Assembly: GCA_012845835.1 (NCBI GenBank)
Contig: JABAKD010000015.1
Location: 12,119,845-12,183,844 of the forward strand
Reading direction: 5' to 3'
Origin: Undaria pinnatifida
Lineage: Eukaryota > Sar > Phaeophyceae > Laminariales > Alariaceae
DNA: 64,000 nucleotides
Shown: positions 36,313-48,800 of the stretch, piece by piece
Position numbering within the stretch: the first letter of the stretch is position 1
How the letters are laid out: every line of letters starts with the position of its first letter
Notes under the pieces: model-generated
Told to the model about the DNA's origin: nothing
What the model saw: only the letters and a program-made list of their open reading frames with translations
The model's database searches: none
Program-made: the position numbers and the translations under genes

Positions 36313-36944
36313 CGTCTGCAGTGTCGGGTCAAGTTTGCCTTTTGTTAATTCACAAAGAATAAATATCGTACGAGTTTAAGTTTTTGCTTCGCTTGCGAGC
36401 CGGCCATTTCGTTTTGTGTGGCCCTGGGTTTGATTGCCTGTTTCATCTCTGGGGGAGGGGCAACAGCGATACTACCACCGTTGTCGAAAAAAATTGTGGT
36501 CCCTTTTTGTTTAGTTTTCCCTTTCCCATGTTTTCCTTTTTATCCATCCCTGGGGAGAGGGAAAGAAGAAGGGGGGGGGGGGTTACCTGGTCCCTACTCG
36601 TAGCTATTCCCCACCCCCCTGATATTTCTCTTCCTTCGCCTGGCATGATGGGGGTGCTGGATGTCGCCGGGCGGCAAAAACGATTCAGTGCCAAGATATA
36701 CACCACACGAAAGTGTCTGTATTGGAAGAAGAATTTTTCAGAAGCATCGCCACTCATTTGGTTGAACTAGAGTTACGTCGGTCCTGTTATTTGTGGTGTT
36801 CGTGTCGTCTATTTTGGCGGAACCACCCGCATCGCTTCCCAGTCGAATATTGTCACCGAAAGCCCTATTTCATCCATTCGATACACACCAAGGAGTTCAA
36901 CGCACAAAGAAACGCGTTATATAGCAACGACAACATTTTATAAC

Positions 36945-37130
36945 TAATTTTCAAGGACGTCAGCCGTGAGTTCGACGAATTTCAGGTCAATACTCATCTT
37001 TGCAAGCTGCGTTGTTGGTACTCGTAATATACTATATGGGTGATTTTATATTGGGAGGTGTTCATTTTTGGTCCACTATAATGGTAAGTGTTGGTATTTA
37101 TACTTTATTTAGGTGAACATTTGTATCACA
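36945..37130. repeat. Inverse copy of the 27.2-27.5 kb repeat, inside the 7.4-kb element
   Basis: TTTTCAAGGACGTCAGCCGT, GAGTTCGACGAATTTCAGGT, CTCATCTTTGCAAGCTGCGT and TGTTGGTACTCGTAATATA are the reverse complement of 27430-27515. The match continues to the TAAGTGTTGGTATTTATAC part. It is a nested insertion. Confidence 0.65.
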
Positions 37131-38060
37131 AACGCATGAAAAAAACATTCTGTTGCGGCTGGTTGGTGATGCTTGCCGTTGTACATATTATGGGATACAG
37201 CACTACACTACTTGTAGTAGTAGTGCACAATAGTGCACGACATAAATGTAAAAAAACACCCAGGGATATGAATAGGAAAGCAAGGCTCATACGAGTACTT
37301 GTACCTTACCAGGAAAGGAAGATAATTGAGAGGCGCTGTGCTGAAGATAGTGTGTAGAACTCACCCTGTCTCAAATAAGAAATTCAGCCTCGGCCAGAAT
37401 TATTCCGGTTTCTTCCTTTTTTTCCTATTAATATTTAGTTTCTGCTATTAATACTATTGCGGTATGAGCAGCATTGTGCCTAGAATAATCTATCTGCACT
37501 ACACCTGCTTGTACATCAGGTACTTATTTGATAGCGAGAAACAGGAATCCTGGCTGGGGCTGCGGGTTTCTTATTTGGGAGGGTGTCATCTGCACTGCCT
37601 TGAGCTCCCGGATTTCTTGTCTTTCTAGAAGTAAGTATCAGCTTGCCATTTTTACGTCCTGTACTATCGTGCCGCCGGCCCTCTGATAAGCGGCGCCAGG
37701 GAATCTGCGTCTTGCTGCTGAGTTGTCGTTGTAAGGAGCTGCCTGGTCATCTACCACCATAGGCTTCTCGTTAATCCACGTCAAGCCTAGCGAGGTCGTG
37801 GATGCATGCCTTTCATCCGAGACTGCACTCCACGCCGTGCCTAGCGAGGAGGAAACCGGTGCATCACTTTCGTCCGACTCGCAAGGCGGCAAGGAAAAGC
37901 CGAGCTCGCAAGACTGGCAGCAGCACTTGCAGCAGCCTCCATGCTGCTGGCGGTTCTCAGCCCCGTAGATACCTTGGGGTTAACCACTGCGGGTCCGCCG
38001 CAACGTGCTGCTACGTGCTGCTACGTGTGTTAGCTCTGCGGGCAGAGTGTGCGGGCAGGT
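37131..38060. other. Interior right part of the 7.4-kb element, no gene recognised
   Basis: The stretch contains subterminal-type words (TTTCTTATTTGGGAGGG near 37570) and a terminus-like CGGCGCCAGGGAATCTGCG near 37691. Frames at 37638-37892 and 37802-38092 show no domain. Confidence 0.4.
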
Positions 38061-38174
38061 GTACTTCGTGGTTTTTTCAAATTGAAATCTAGTTCTGTAG
38101 AGTAGGTAGACTGGCGTTTTTGGTGTTGACAGGCTTTTCCTCCCTGCCAATGTTGGCAGATTCCCGGGCGCCGC

Positions 38175-38576
38175 CGTCGCATCGACAGATGGCAGGCTCC
38201 AAGAAACGAAACTAGTCACACTACAACTGCTGCTACAGGGAGGCAGGCTCCTTGGCTCGGGACCACGGAAACGAGCCCGGTGGTCGTAGGCTAGGAGAGC
38301 CGCAATTAGACATACCAAAGCGTACATAGCCGCCACACCAGCATGGTGCTGGGGAGCCGGCTGTGGTGTCGGTTGTCTGGTGTCTGCGCTGCGCGCGGTC
38401 CCGCTTGCAGTCTCTATCCTTACAACAAAAATCCCCAGGCATAGACTAGACGCCGTGCCGTACTTCGTGGTCTTTTTCAAATTGAAATCTGGTTCTATAG
38501 AGTAGGTTCACCTGTGGCGTTTTTGGTGTTGGCAGGCTTTTCCTTCCTGCCAATGTTGGCAGATTCCCGGGCGCCG
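38175..38576 (-). repeat. Right terminal inverted repeat of the 7.4-kb element
   Basis: This is the partner of 31169-31573. Immediately inside it (38061-38174) is a second, slightly diverged copy of the terminal 110 bp in the same orientation, so the end is duplicated. Confidence 0.85.
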
Positions 38577-38582
38577 CCGGTA

Positions 38583-39814
38583 CCTGGTACTCTGTATGGA
38601 AAACCACAGCAGAAATTCCAGTTGACATGAGCATTTGGCCGAGATTCGTTCGTGATTGGCCAGGACCTACGAGGCAAAAATCTTATTCAAGAGCAAGATC
38701 TTTAAAGGTCATCTAAAATATCTTATTTTTGTTGGGCCGGTTGGCCATAAAATGTTTGGAGCGGATATAGCTGCCACGTTTCGAGCAAGCTGCCTCGCCC
38801 GGAGTGCCCCCCCGCCCTACCTGGTTGGCGGTTGGCAGGTGTCGGGTCCACATCGTTATTAGGCTTTTGATCCGGCCAGCACCGCTGTGTATTTTTCGGA
38901 TCTGTTTTGAAGGTTGAAAGGTGCACGCGAACAAAAGCAGAAAGCAGCCCGCACAAGGTCACTCACTACTTTCTTCGAATCCACTCTTCACTTCACCTCA
39001 CCTCCCTTCATCGGATCTAAACAGTATCATCATCAGCAACCACACACAGGTGATCGATTAGCGCCAGCTAGAGAGCCGCACCGGCAGATCCAGGGCACGC
39101 AGCACTGGGGTTCCTGCTTTGTTCTGCCTGCTTGCTTGCGCCGTTGACACTACTACTGTTGTAACGCAGCAGTGTGGAGTATTTTCTGTTTATCATTCGC
39201 TGCGGGGTTGGTATGATTTTTTCGAACCCACACATACATCGCGACTGCTGTGCTGTAGTAACTGATGGCACTATCATAGAAAGTATTTAATTCCTGCGGA
39301 GTGACTCCTGCAGCTAGCTGTTGCTCTCGTTGCTGCTGCTGCTTTTGCACGACGGCCATCACCCGCGGCGAACGTAGCATGTACTGCTTAACCGCACAAA
39401 AAACAGCAGTATGGTACCTGGTTTCACTAGCTAGGTATCACAGCAGCAGCAGCAGCAGCGGTAGCGGTACCGCTGCTGCTGCTACTGCTGTGTACGCATA
39501 CGCAAACCATTCCGAGCAGGCCGCTGCCGCTGCTGCTGCTTCTGCGGCCGATCCTACACAAGGGCGCGTAGGACGTAGTATGTATGCGATCAAAACCATG
39601 CCAACAAACCTGTCGGTCATTCGCACAGCAGCAGTGCTCTCGTGCATCCCTCTCCACCCGAAGATGGACTGTCCTCGGCTAGATACACACACATTTCCAC
39701 GCGCCCGTATTTATTTATTGTCTTCTGGACTTTTCATGTTGATCGACGTTCGTTTGTTCTTTTTGCCAGCAGATCTAAAGCGACCGTCGCATCAAGCAGC
39801 AGCGAGTGTTCATC
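38583..39814 (+). promoter_or_regulatory. Upstream region of gene copy B
   Basis: This is the only space for the promoter and 5' UTR of copy B. It holds GCA/CAG-rich tracts, among them an inverted pair at about 39441-39492 (CAG repeats, then GGTAGCGGTACC, then CTG repeats) able to fold into a long hairpin. TATTTATTTATTG at about 39707-39719 is the nearest TATA-like word, about 100 bp before the start codon. No other gene is seen. Confidence 0.4.
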
Positions 39815-42800
39815 ATGGTGCCACGACTAGCGATGTTGGCATTGGGCATGGCCCCCGCAGCGATAGCAGCAGATGCTAGCGCCTCGAAATCGTTGCTTCG
39901 AGGATCGGACCCGGAATCAGTCATGGTGGGTGGATATTTCGGTGCTGAGATTTTCAATAATTTTCAATTGTGTGAAAAAAGAATCTGTCTGGCACTTTTT
40001 TTTCATACGGCTGTTGTTGTTGTTGTTGTTGTTGTTATTTTCAATTGTGTGAAAAAATAATCTGTCTGGCACTTTTTTTTCATACGGCTGTTGTTGTTGT
40101 TGTTGTTCCCACATTAACTCGCATAATCAAGTCCGTGGTCGCAGGACAGGCTCCACGTTACTCTGGAGCTGAGGAATACCCCAGGGAATAAACACGAACA
40201 AACAGAAGGTGGTACACACATAGACTATATCACAGCTGACGCAATTGATTATTCATGCCTCGGCCAGAAACATGTACGAGTACACAGTGCAAAGTGAAAT
40301 CAGGAGTCAGTCTACGATGTGCCAGGTGCATACTGGTGCATACGTCTCACTACTCGCGCCTGGAAAAACCGACTGTATTATACCGCTTGCCACCCAGGTA
40401 AGACTACCACGTATATATTACAAGTAGCACTATCACTACGCATACGCATGTCAGACGCAAGTCAATCGGAAAAAAGAAACGAACAATATAAAATAAGATT
40501 ACAGGAAAGAAAAAAAAACAAGAGAAAATAAAAGCAAGAAAATACGAGACAAGAAGAGGAAGCGAGGAAAGGCAAAGAGAAAAAAAACGTCACACTAGCA
40601 GACCCTAGGACCTGACTAAAGACGGCATTGGGCTCATAGAGGGTATCAAGTGCATCATCAAATGGCTCTGGGGAGAGAACGCAACATGGCGAAGAAGTCA
40701 GGGCGGCCTAACGCTAACTTGGGACGGCCATTGGAAGGCCCACAAATTCCAAGACGATGTTGGCCAGACCCAGACTTCAGTCTCTTGGGCAGGACGCCCC
40801 CCCCCCCCCCGCCGCTCCCCCCTTCCCCCCTCCCCCGGCCGCTTAGAGATGCCGACGGTGGATGGCGCTGCCGCGGCCTTGGCGTGTCGCTCTGCAGCTC
40901 TACGTCTCTCCGTTTCATGCCATTTCCGCACGAACACCTCGACTCCCTCCTCTACTAGTCGAAACCATCTGCCGGCCTTCTGAGCAGCCTTTTAATACCC
41001 TTCGAATTTCATTCCCAAGACCGACATATATATCCTCCTTCAGATGCACCAACCAGTCCTTCTCTTGCCCCCATGAGTAGCCCCTACCCCCAACAAGCTC
41101 CCTAAACACCACCCTTTGTCGCAGACGCTCCTCCCCCATACGTGCTACGAATCCCGCAAACAATAGCCTCCGTTTGCGCACTATCGCCTCTATGCTCTCG
41201 GAAGCTGTCTTGGCAAGCGCGTCGGCGTACGATAGGGGGTGGTCGTCGCGCTTCCGTTTCCGCCATCCGAGGCATCGGAGGAGCGTGGAGTGGTGAACCC
41301 GTCGTAGCCTGTCATACTCGGGCTTCTTCGGGCTCCACGTCATGCAACCGTAGAGTAGTGTCTCGATCACCTCCGCTTTCAGCAGCCACACCTTCAACCG
41401 TAAACGCACACCCGGGCGATCATAGATTTCCATCTTATACTGCTGGAAGCACGCCCAGGCCCTCTGAAGACGCCGCATTATTTCAATGCAACTTCTCTGT
41501 CTGCGGTGATAGCCCCGCCCAAGTACACAAACTCGATGTTGTTTGTATGTACTGCTGTAGTACCTGGTATTCATTAATAGAATGTATCAAATGGTAGGCG
41601 TACGCCAGCGGAGGAGCAGTGCAGTGGCACACTGCTGTTCGTGCGGCGCCCTTTATTGTTTTTGCCGCTCTCATACGTGCGTTGGAGTTTTTTTTGTTTT
41701 TTTTTGCACACTCCTACTACTTTCCAGCTTCTGGACAAGCCGTGGTCACAGGTATCGTCCCTTCTCCCCCCCGGTTCTTGCCTTCAATTTTATCGCGCAT
41801 AGGGTTCAGCAATCCCACTGCTCGTCGATTTTTCATCGAGTGTTGCTAACTCACGCTCTCGTGCTTTCCGCAAGTCAATTTGTGCGCAAGAAAAAGTCCC
41901 CACGAATTTATACTAGTATGCACTCGGGGGGATACCAACTCACGAAACCGACCTGTACCAGGCTCGAGGATATATAACCTGATACGCCACCGGGGCGACC
42001 GGCTATTGACACAAGCTGGCGTTCATGGTGGGGCGCGAACCTAGACTGCTGGATAATCACAGTCTACACCGACTAAATGATGTGCTTGTTTCGTATGATA
42101 CCATACGCTGTTGATATGTTTGCCTGCACATGTTGCACCAGCAGTTAGGTTTTGTTTCCGTTTTTTTCACGCTTTTTTCAACTTGCTTTAACGTACATAA
42201 TTTTAAAATGGCTTTTCATAGTCTAGCTCGGCAGTCGGATCCACAGCAGCAGTGATTGACATCTAACACTGACAGCGCATGCAGACACCAGGTGAACACA
42301 TCTGCCTGTTCATGGTGCGTGTAGAACCTCCCTCCTTCTTCTGTCGTTTGCGGTACCAGATATATTATTATACACTATCTACCACTAACTCTTAGGTGCT
42401 GATAACCGTATGCCTGCTAGACAAACGTTCTGAATGTGTTGTATGGATATCATGATCTAAATGAAGCAGCAGTAGCATCTACATGCTCGAGTATATAGAC
42501 TATTAATAGCCTATAGTTTACTGGTATCCGTTTCAAGCAACGGTAACCACGAGACCTACAGAGTAAGTTGTTGTACAAGTAGAGACGCAGAGACCACGTA
42601 GTTAGAGACTAGTCTACTACTACTACTGCTGCCACAACACGCGAGCATACATATTTGTTTGCTGTCGACACGCTCACGGAAGCGAACACAACCAGCACCC
42701 CAGCAGCAGTCAGTGCCTGTGATATGATACGATAGGCAGGCGCAGAGCATCTATGCCATGAAGCATGGATTCTACCGATAATAGAAACTAGTACTACTGC

Positions 42801-45800
42801 TGTACGAAGTTGCGGTTTGTTTTTCGTGCTTTCTCTCACCCGCTCGGTGCGATGGAAAAGAACCACCATTATTACTAGCCCTTCTTGCCCTTCTGTAGAC
42901 TACTCTGTGCTGTTGTTCGTATGGTATGTCTTTGATCGTCGCACTTGTGCGTGCGTGTGTGTATTTAAGCCGTCGAATCTCTCTACCCGTACGCGTGGTG
43001 CAGGCGCTGCCTAAAACGCCTGACTCTGTCCTACATCTATCAATAATACGATGTTTTGTCAATACGCACTTTTTGCTCAGCGTGGAAGTGTAATTATCAT
43101 GTAATTATGAGGCTCTTGTCATGCGTGGAACATATTCTCTGGTCATCACAGGCAGATCTCCATCGGATGATCCGTGTGTGTTTGTGTGCGTGTCGTTAGA
43201 CTGCCGAATCTCTTTTTTAGTTCTCTCCGACGATTTTATAAAAAATATTTCAAGGACGTCAAGCAATCGTAAGTTTTGACGTCTGTCTTGCGTGTGTCCT
43301 TGTTGTGTGCGCGTGTTTAGGGCTTCTCTCAGCAAGGACCTCTGCTGACACGAAGCCTGGCGGATGAAGACCCCATGGGGGGTAGCTACGAACACTTGGG
43401 ATGCTACCTCGACTCCAAGGAGGACAGAATCCTCGGCAGCAGGCTCGTCTCTTTGAATCTGACCACCATGGTGAGCCACAAGAGAATGTTGAGAGAAAAT
43501 ATGGAGAGGGGGAGAGGGAATCGGTGGTTCAAATACTGTACCGTCAGCATTGGATTCTTCGCACGGATTTGCGGGTCTCCGCACGGGTCGGGGTCTTGGC
43601 ACGGGGGGTGCGAAAAAAAAGCGGGTTCCAAATTATTTAATTCTATAATCGCACAGGTATCGGCGTCTCCGCGCAGAGGTGCGAAGACCCCGATACCTTC
43701 GGTGAGATCGGGCAATATCTAACAGTGTTATCCAGCAGTTTCCACGGGACAGAAAACGCTGTTGTGTGTAGACAACTGCGGGAGCTAGTGTCGCGGGTTT
43801 CATGACTGTTATTTGGCACCGTGACGGTGCTCATGTACGAGTGAGGTCGTGTTTTTTGTTCACTCTATTGTTTAATCTCTTGCTCTTATTTTCACTCTTT
43901 TCGTTTAAACAAATCGGCTACTGTGTATTAGCGAAATTTAGATGTACCACGCAGCATGCAAAGTTGAGTTTCAACCATTCAATCGGTTGTACTCACAGCT
44001 GACGTTTTTCATTTCTTATAAAAATAAATCGGCACACATTTACCCTCCGCGCAAACGACTCGTGTGAATGTCGCCGCCTTCAGCTTGAGCCGGATGGGAT
44101 AGCTCCCCTTCCTTCCTGCTGCTCCAGACCTTTCGATTGGGAAGTCGGGCTCTGGGTACTTGCGTTTTTTTTGTGGGAGGTCTCATCGATAGCCTCTCCC
44201 GACGAAACCTTCGGACCCGCAGCGGCACGCAGAGGAGGAGCCACCAGCACAAGCCTGTGCGGCCTATGAGGTGGCGGTAGACCCCGCGCTTGCACCTTCT
44301 GACACATCGTAGCCAACGTTTTGCGTGTATGTCACCACACATAGTAGGCTACGAGCCTCCCTCGAAACATCCTCTGACAAGAGAGGGAGACACGGACGGA
44401 GGGGGAGAGATAACGGTTCTACGCTTATTTCCCCAAATCAGTACTCTTTACAGAAGGATCATAATTTAGGTACTTTTAACCTACCGAGTTGTCCACCTGA
44501 CCGTCCCGCCCGCCCCTCCTCCACACCCTGACACCCTAACACCCCCACCCCAACGAACATCCCACTCTAGCACCCTCATCCAACCCCAACGTCATCCCAA
44601 CCTCAACCCCCCCTTGACTACGGCCATACATGATATGAGTGCACGACCACCCCAACTCCTACCCTCCACTCCCACTGCCTCCTACCCCCATCTCCCAAGC
44701 CCCTGCCTTCTTCCTCTCCCCACCCCACCGCACTCCTCGCCCCTCGTTCTCCCTCCTCGCTCTATCCTTACCCCCACCCTAGCCCCAACCCCAACCCCAA
44801 CCCCAGCCCCAACCCCAACCCCAGCCCCAACCCCAACCCCAACCCCAACCCCAACCCCAACCCCAACCCCAACCCCAACCCCAACCCAACTCCGCCAACC
44901 CCAACCCCCTCTTATTCAGGAGTGCCACACGCACTGCGACGCCATGGGTGCCGCCTACATGGCCACTCAGTACGGTACCGAATGCTGGTGCAGCAATAAC
45001 GGCCTCTTGGACTTCGAACGTCATGGCGACGGGGTCGGCAAATGTGATAGCTACTGCGGCGGCGACGAAATGCAAACCTGCGGAGGCGTTAACGCGGTGA
45101 GTACATACCTAGTATAAATCACGATCTACTGATGGATCATCTGACCCAATATTTCATACCATATTTGATACTTGACAGTATATCATAATACAAACCATCT
45201 AGATCTTATGCGGGATGGGATTGGGAAGTGTGACTGTTACTGCAACGGTGATGAAATGGAAACCTGCGGAGGCGTTAACGCAGTAATTACAAGTAGATAC
45301 CGATGTAGATATTTTCGGTCACACGTAGACCATTTAAGTTGTACCGGTATATTTATCCAATACAGTGGCGCACATTGTCCCACCCCCTTCTCAAATATGT
45401 GCCGTGTTTGTGTATCAGCCCGACCTGTACCACAACATCCTGACCAACACAATCTTGCAAGCTCTGAGCCCTTGTCCTCCCCCCGTCCCCCCTCCCCTAT
45501 CTATATATCTAAAACCCTCCCCTCCCCACCCTTTGCCTTGCTTATGTATCAGTTCGATCTGTACCGAATGGAGTGGGCGCCGGCATCTGACAGCCCCGAA
45601 TACAAGGGCTGCTACATGGACATGAAGAATGATCGGGTGATGGGCGACATGATGCAGGCGGAGACGATGACTCCGGTGCTGTGCCGCAAGCATTGCATGG
45701 GCAGGGGGGTCGCCACCTACGCCACCCAGGTAACCATCGGGCCTAAGATACCGTAAATCTATCTACATACAAAATTAAAACAAAACCTTCGCGCTACGTC

Positions 45801-48800
45801 GTATAACTCAAACGTTTGGCTTTGTACTAAACTGGTTGTGCTTCGGTATTGGGATAGTCTTCATTTATCGCTGTGGCGTCATCCGCATATACCTTGTAGT
45901 ATACATATAGATAGCAAGCCCTTACATATATCCGTCAGATTCGTCCCTTTTAAGGGTTATAGCTTCCGCGCACATATTGAAATGCCCCCCCCCCCCCCCC
46001 CCCCCCCGCTCCCCCCCCGATCCCTCTTGTTCAAACGCCCCGCCTAAAATCAAAATCTACCAGTGTAGCAAACACTACCAGCCAGCTGATATCATCTCAT
46101 TTTCCATCCAGCCATCCATGCCGTAGCTCCGCCCCCCCCCCCCTCTTTTGTTTCCCGCCCAGTTTGTTCAAACGCCCCACTTACAATCGAAATCGGCCCG
46201 AGAAATAACCACTTCTAAGCAATTGATATCACGTCTCATTATCTTTCTAGCCATCCATGACGTAGCTTTCATTCATCCCCCCTCCCCCCCTCCAACGCCC
46301 CCTCCTTCCCCACACCCCGCACGATCGCCTAGATCCAGCACCGCGCGTATAGCAAGCCCCTACATCCTACATATATGATTAATACACGCGATCGGAGGAT
46401 CACACACAATGTTGCGAAGATCAGTGTCGAACAAATCCTTGATCTTACAGCTGGAGTGTATTTTAATATTGTATGTGACCTAAACCTCTTGAAAACCCTT
46501 CCCGCCCCCCCCTTTTTTTTCTTCTTTTTCCTCGTTCTTTCTTTCTTAAACGCCTCACCTAATATCGAAATTTGCCAGAGTAATAAAACACTTCCACGCC
46601 CTGGATATCGCCTCACTATCGTTTTAGAGCCGTCCATGCCGCTGCTGCAATTCCCACCCCCCCCCCCCCGCCCCCAACGCCCCCTCCTTACCCACCACCC
46701 GCACTATCGCCTAGACCTAGCACCATGCGTATAGCAAACCCCTACATCTATGCGACCCAAAGCCCCCCCCCCCCCGCCCCCCGCCCCCCGCCACATTCCC
46801 CCCCCTCCCCCACAGGAAGAATTTAAAGTTTCCACGCACAAATTGAGCTGCCCCACCCCCCCTCCCCCCCTTCCGCCCCCCTTTTGACCAAAATCAGGCC
46901 CCCACGTCCTTCAAAACTCCGTCTGGCCCTCACCAGTTATTCGACTTACAGGATTCACTTGATAAATTGATGCATTTCCTTCCACAGCTATCAGGTTTTG
47001 TCCCCCTCAGAAACGGGTTTTATAGTTTCCGCGCACAGACTGACTAAAACCATCCTGTTGACCCTGATAGCTACACTGTAGTTGTAAGGGGAGTCGCCGA
47101 CCTATATCCTTAATGAGGACACACAACCCGTAATACGCGCGATCGGAGTATCACACACAGCTTGTTGCAAAGATGAGTTTCGACAAAATCTTCGATATCA
47201 CACAGCTGGAGTGTATTTAATTTTTATAGTATTATGACCGGGCCGCGTCTCCTCTGTGTATTACCTCTGTGTATTACCTCTGTGTATTACCTCTGTGTAT
47301 TACCTCTGTGTATTACCTCTGTGTATTACCTCTGTGTATTACCTCTGTGTATTACCTCTGTGTATTACCTCTGTGTATTACCTCTGTGTATTACCTCTGT
47401 GTATTACCTCTGTGTATTACCTCTGTGTATTACCTCTGTGTATTACCTCTGTGTATTACCTCTGTGTATTACCTCTGTGTATTACCTCTGTGTATTACCT
47501 CTGTGTATTACCTCTGTGTATTACCTCTGTGTATTACCTCTGTGTATTACCTCTGTGTATTACCTCTGTGTATTATAGTGTCAGGTGTGTGTGAAGAATT
47601 TAACTTGTCATTTTCAAGAAAGCGGTTGCGTTGAAATATATATATATGTATACATATGCTACCTGGTATGATGTAGAGAAACAGAACACCACTCAGCGAT
47701 CATCCACTACACGCTAGGGCATGTTTTCGTGAGCACCACTAACAAGAGCTCCAGACGTGGACCGACATGTACAGGACCACAACATCTTCGACCACACAGG
47801 GGTGGGGGGCAAAAACAGAGCGTATAATCGTACACTAGAAAATATTAATGTGAAAAGGAAGTACAGGCAGATATGTTAAAATTGCAGAAGACCACACTAC
47901 CAACCTAACACGCAGGATATTTCGTGCCTATCTGCCGTCTCTACGATCGCTTGACAACCTCCACCAAACGAAGTGGCTTATGCCTAACGAAGTAACGTAA
48001 TTGACCGCGGGCACATCAAGCGTTCCTTTCGAACACTGACGATTTGTACTTCTCCCTCTCGTGTTCAATGGTGGTGACATTGCATAACACCACATCACCT
48101 CGCTTGCTGTATTTGTAGTTGGTATTTCTATCTTAGAATTGGCGGCCTCTGAGCCCCATATCGGCACGGTAGAAATCATGGCCGTATAATGGTACACTAG
48201 CAAATCGTAATGTCAAAGGGAAGTACAGGCAGATATGCTAACATTGCGGTAGTCCACACTACCAACTTATTACGTAGGGTAGTTTGTACCTACCGTTTGC
48301 ATGATCGCCTCCCAACCTCTGCCAAACGAAGTATGCCTAACGAAGTACCGTAAGTGAGCGCGGGTGCATCCTCCCCCTCGTGGTCAATGGTGGTGACGTT
48401 GACCGCGCATCACCTCGCCTGTTTTATTCCGCAACATGAATCTCTGTCTTATTATTAGCGACATTAGAGCTCCACAAGGCACGGTAAAATCAAGACAACT
48501 GCATGGTTGCACCTATCGATTGAAATGTTCTCTATTGCGATCCATGTACGATAGCACACCAAGAAGCTTTAGAAAACACGTTGTATACCAAACCTAAAAA
48601 TTGTGTTGCATACCACACTTAACATAACATAATAACATCAAATCTGCTAGAACAAGAAACAATACCAGGTAGGTGATATAAACTGATGCATTCCTTCTAC
48701 AACTCTCAGATTTGTCCCCTCGAAGGATTTTTAGGCTCCGCGCATATATTGATTTGTCCCACCCGTCCCCCCCCCCTCCACCCCCCTCCCTCCCCCCCGA

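Larger units (their letters stand above)
31166..38582 (+). mobile_element. 7.4-kb DNA element with about 400-bp terminal inverted repeats
   Basis: The left repeat (31169-31573) and right repeat (38175-38576) are near-perfect reverse complements. The outer ends read CGGCGCCCGGGAATCTGCCA with an inner palindrome TGCCAACATTGGCA. The main differences are a small ATTAAT gap and a few substitutions. A third, shorter copy of the terminus (38061-38174) abuts the right repeat. Subterminal motifs recur on both sides (GGCTTTCTTATTT..AGAGGG near 32000, 32200 and 32670; TTTCTTATTTGGGAGGG near 37570). The interior carries a broken or spliced gene at about 32990-36312. No target duplication is certain; TA borders both ends when TACCGG is counted in. 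Confidence 0.75.

Noticed and set aside
36384-36943. Frames after the exonuclease-like gene as extra genes
   Set aside because: No start context, domain or splice support was found; the region is low-complexity sequence with a G-run.
44770-44890. Interstitial telomere from a chromosome fusion
   Set aside because: The array is expanded from a few units present at the same intronic site in copy A, so local slippage explains it.
44614-45117. A continuous 167-codon frame joining the (PT)n array to the WSC exon
   Set aside because: The upstream exon at 43321-43470 ends in phase with the splice site at 44919, and copy A keeps the exon but not the array. The Pro/Thr part is an intronic C-rich tract.
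47234-47634. Three overlapping plus frames of 112-121 codons
   Set aside because: They are the three readings of the 13-bp minisatellite, which lacks stops in every frame.
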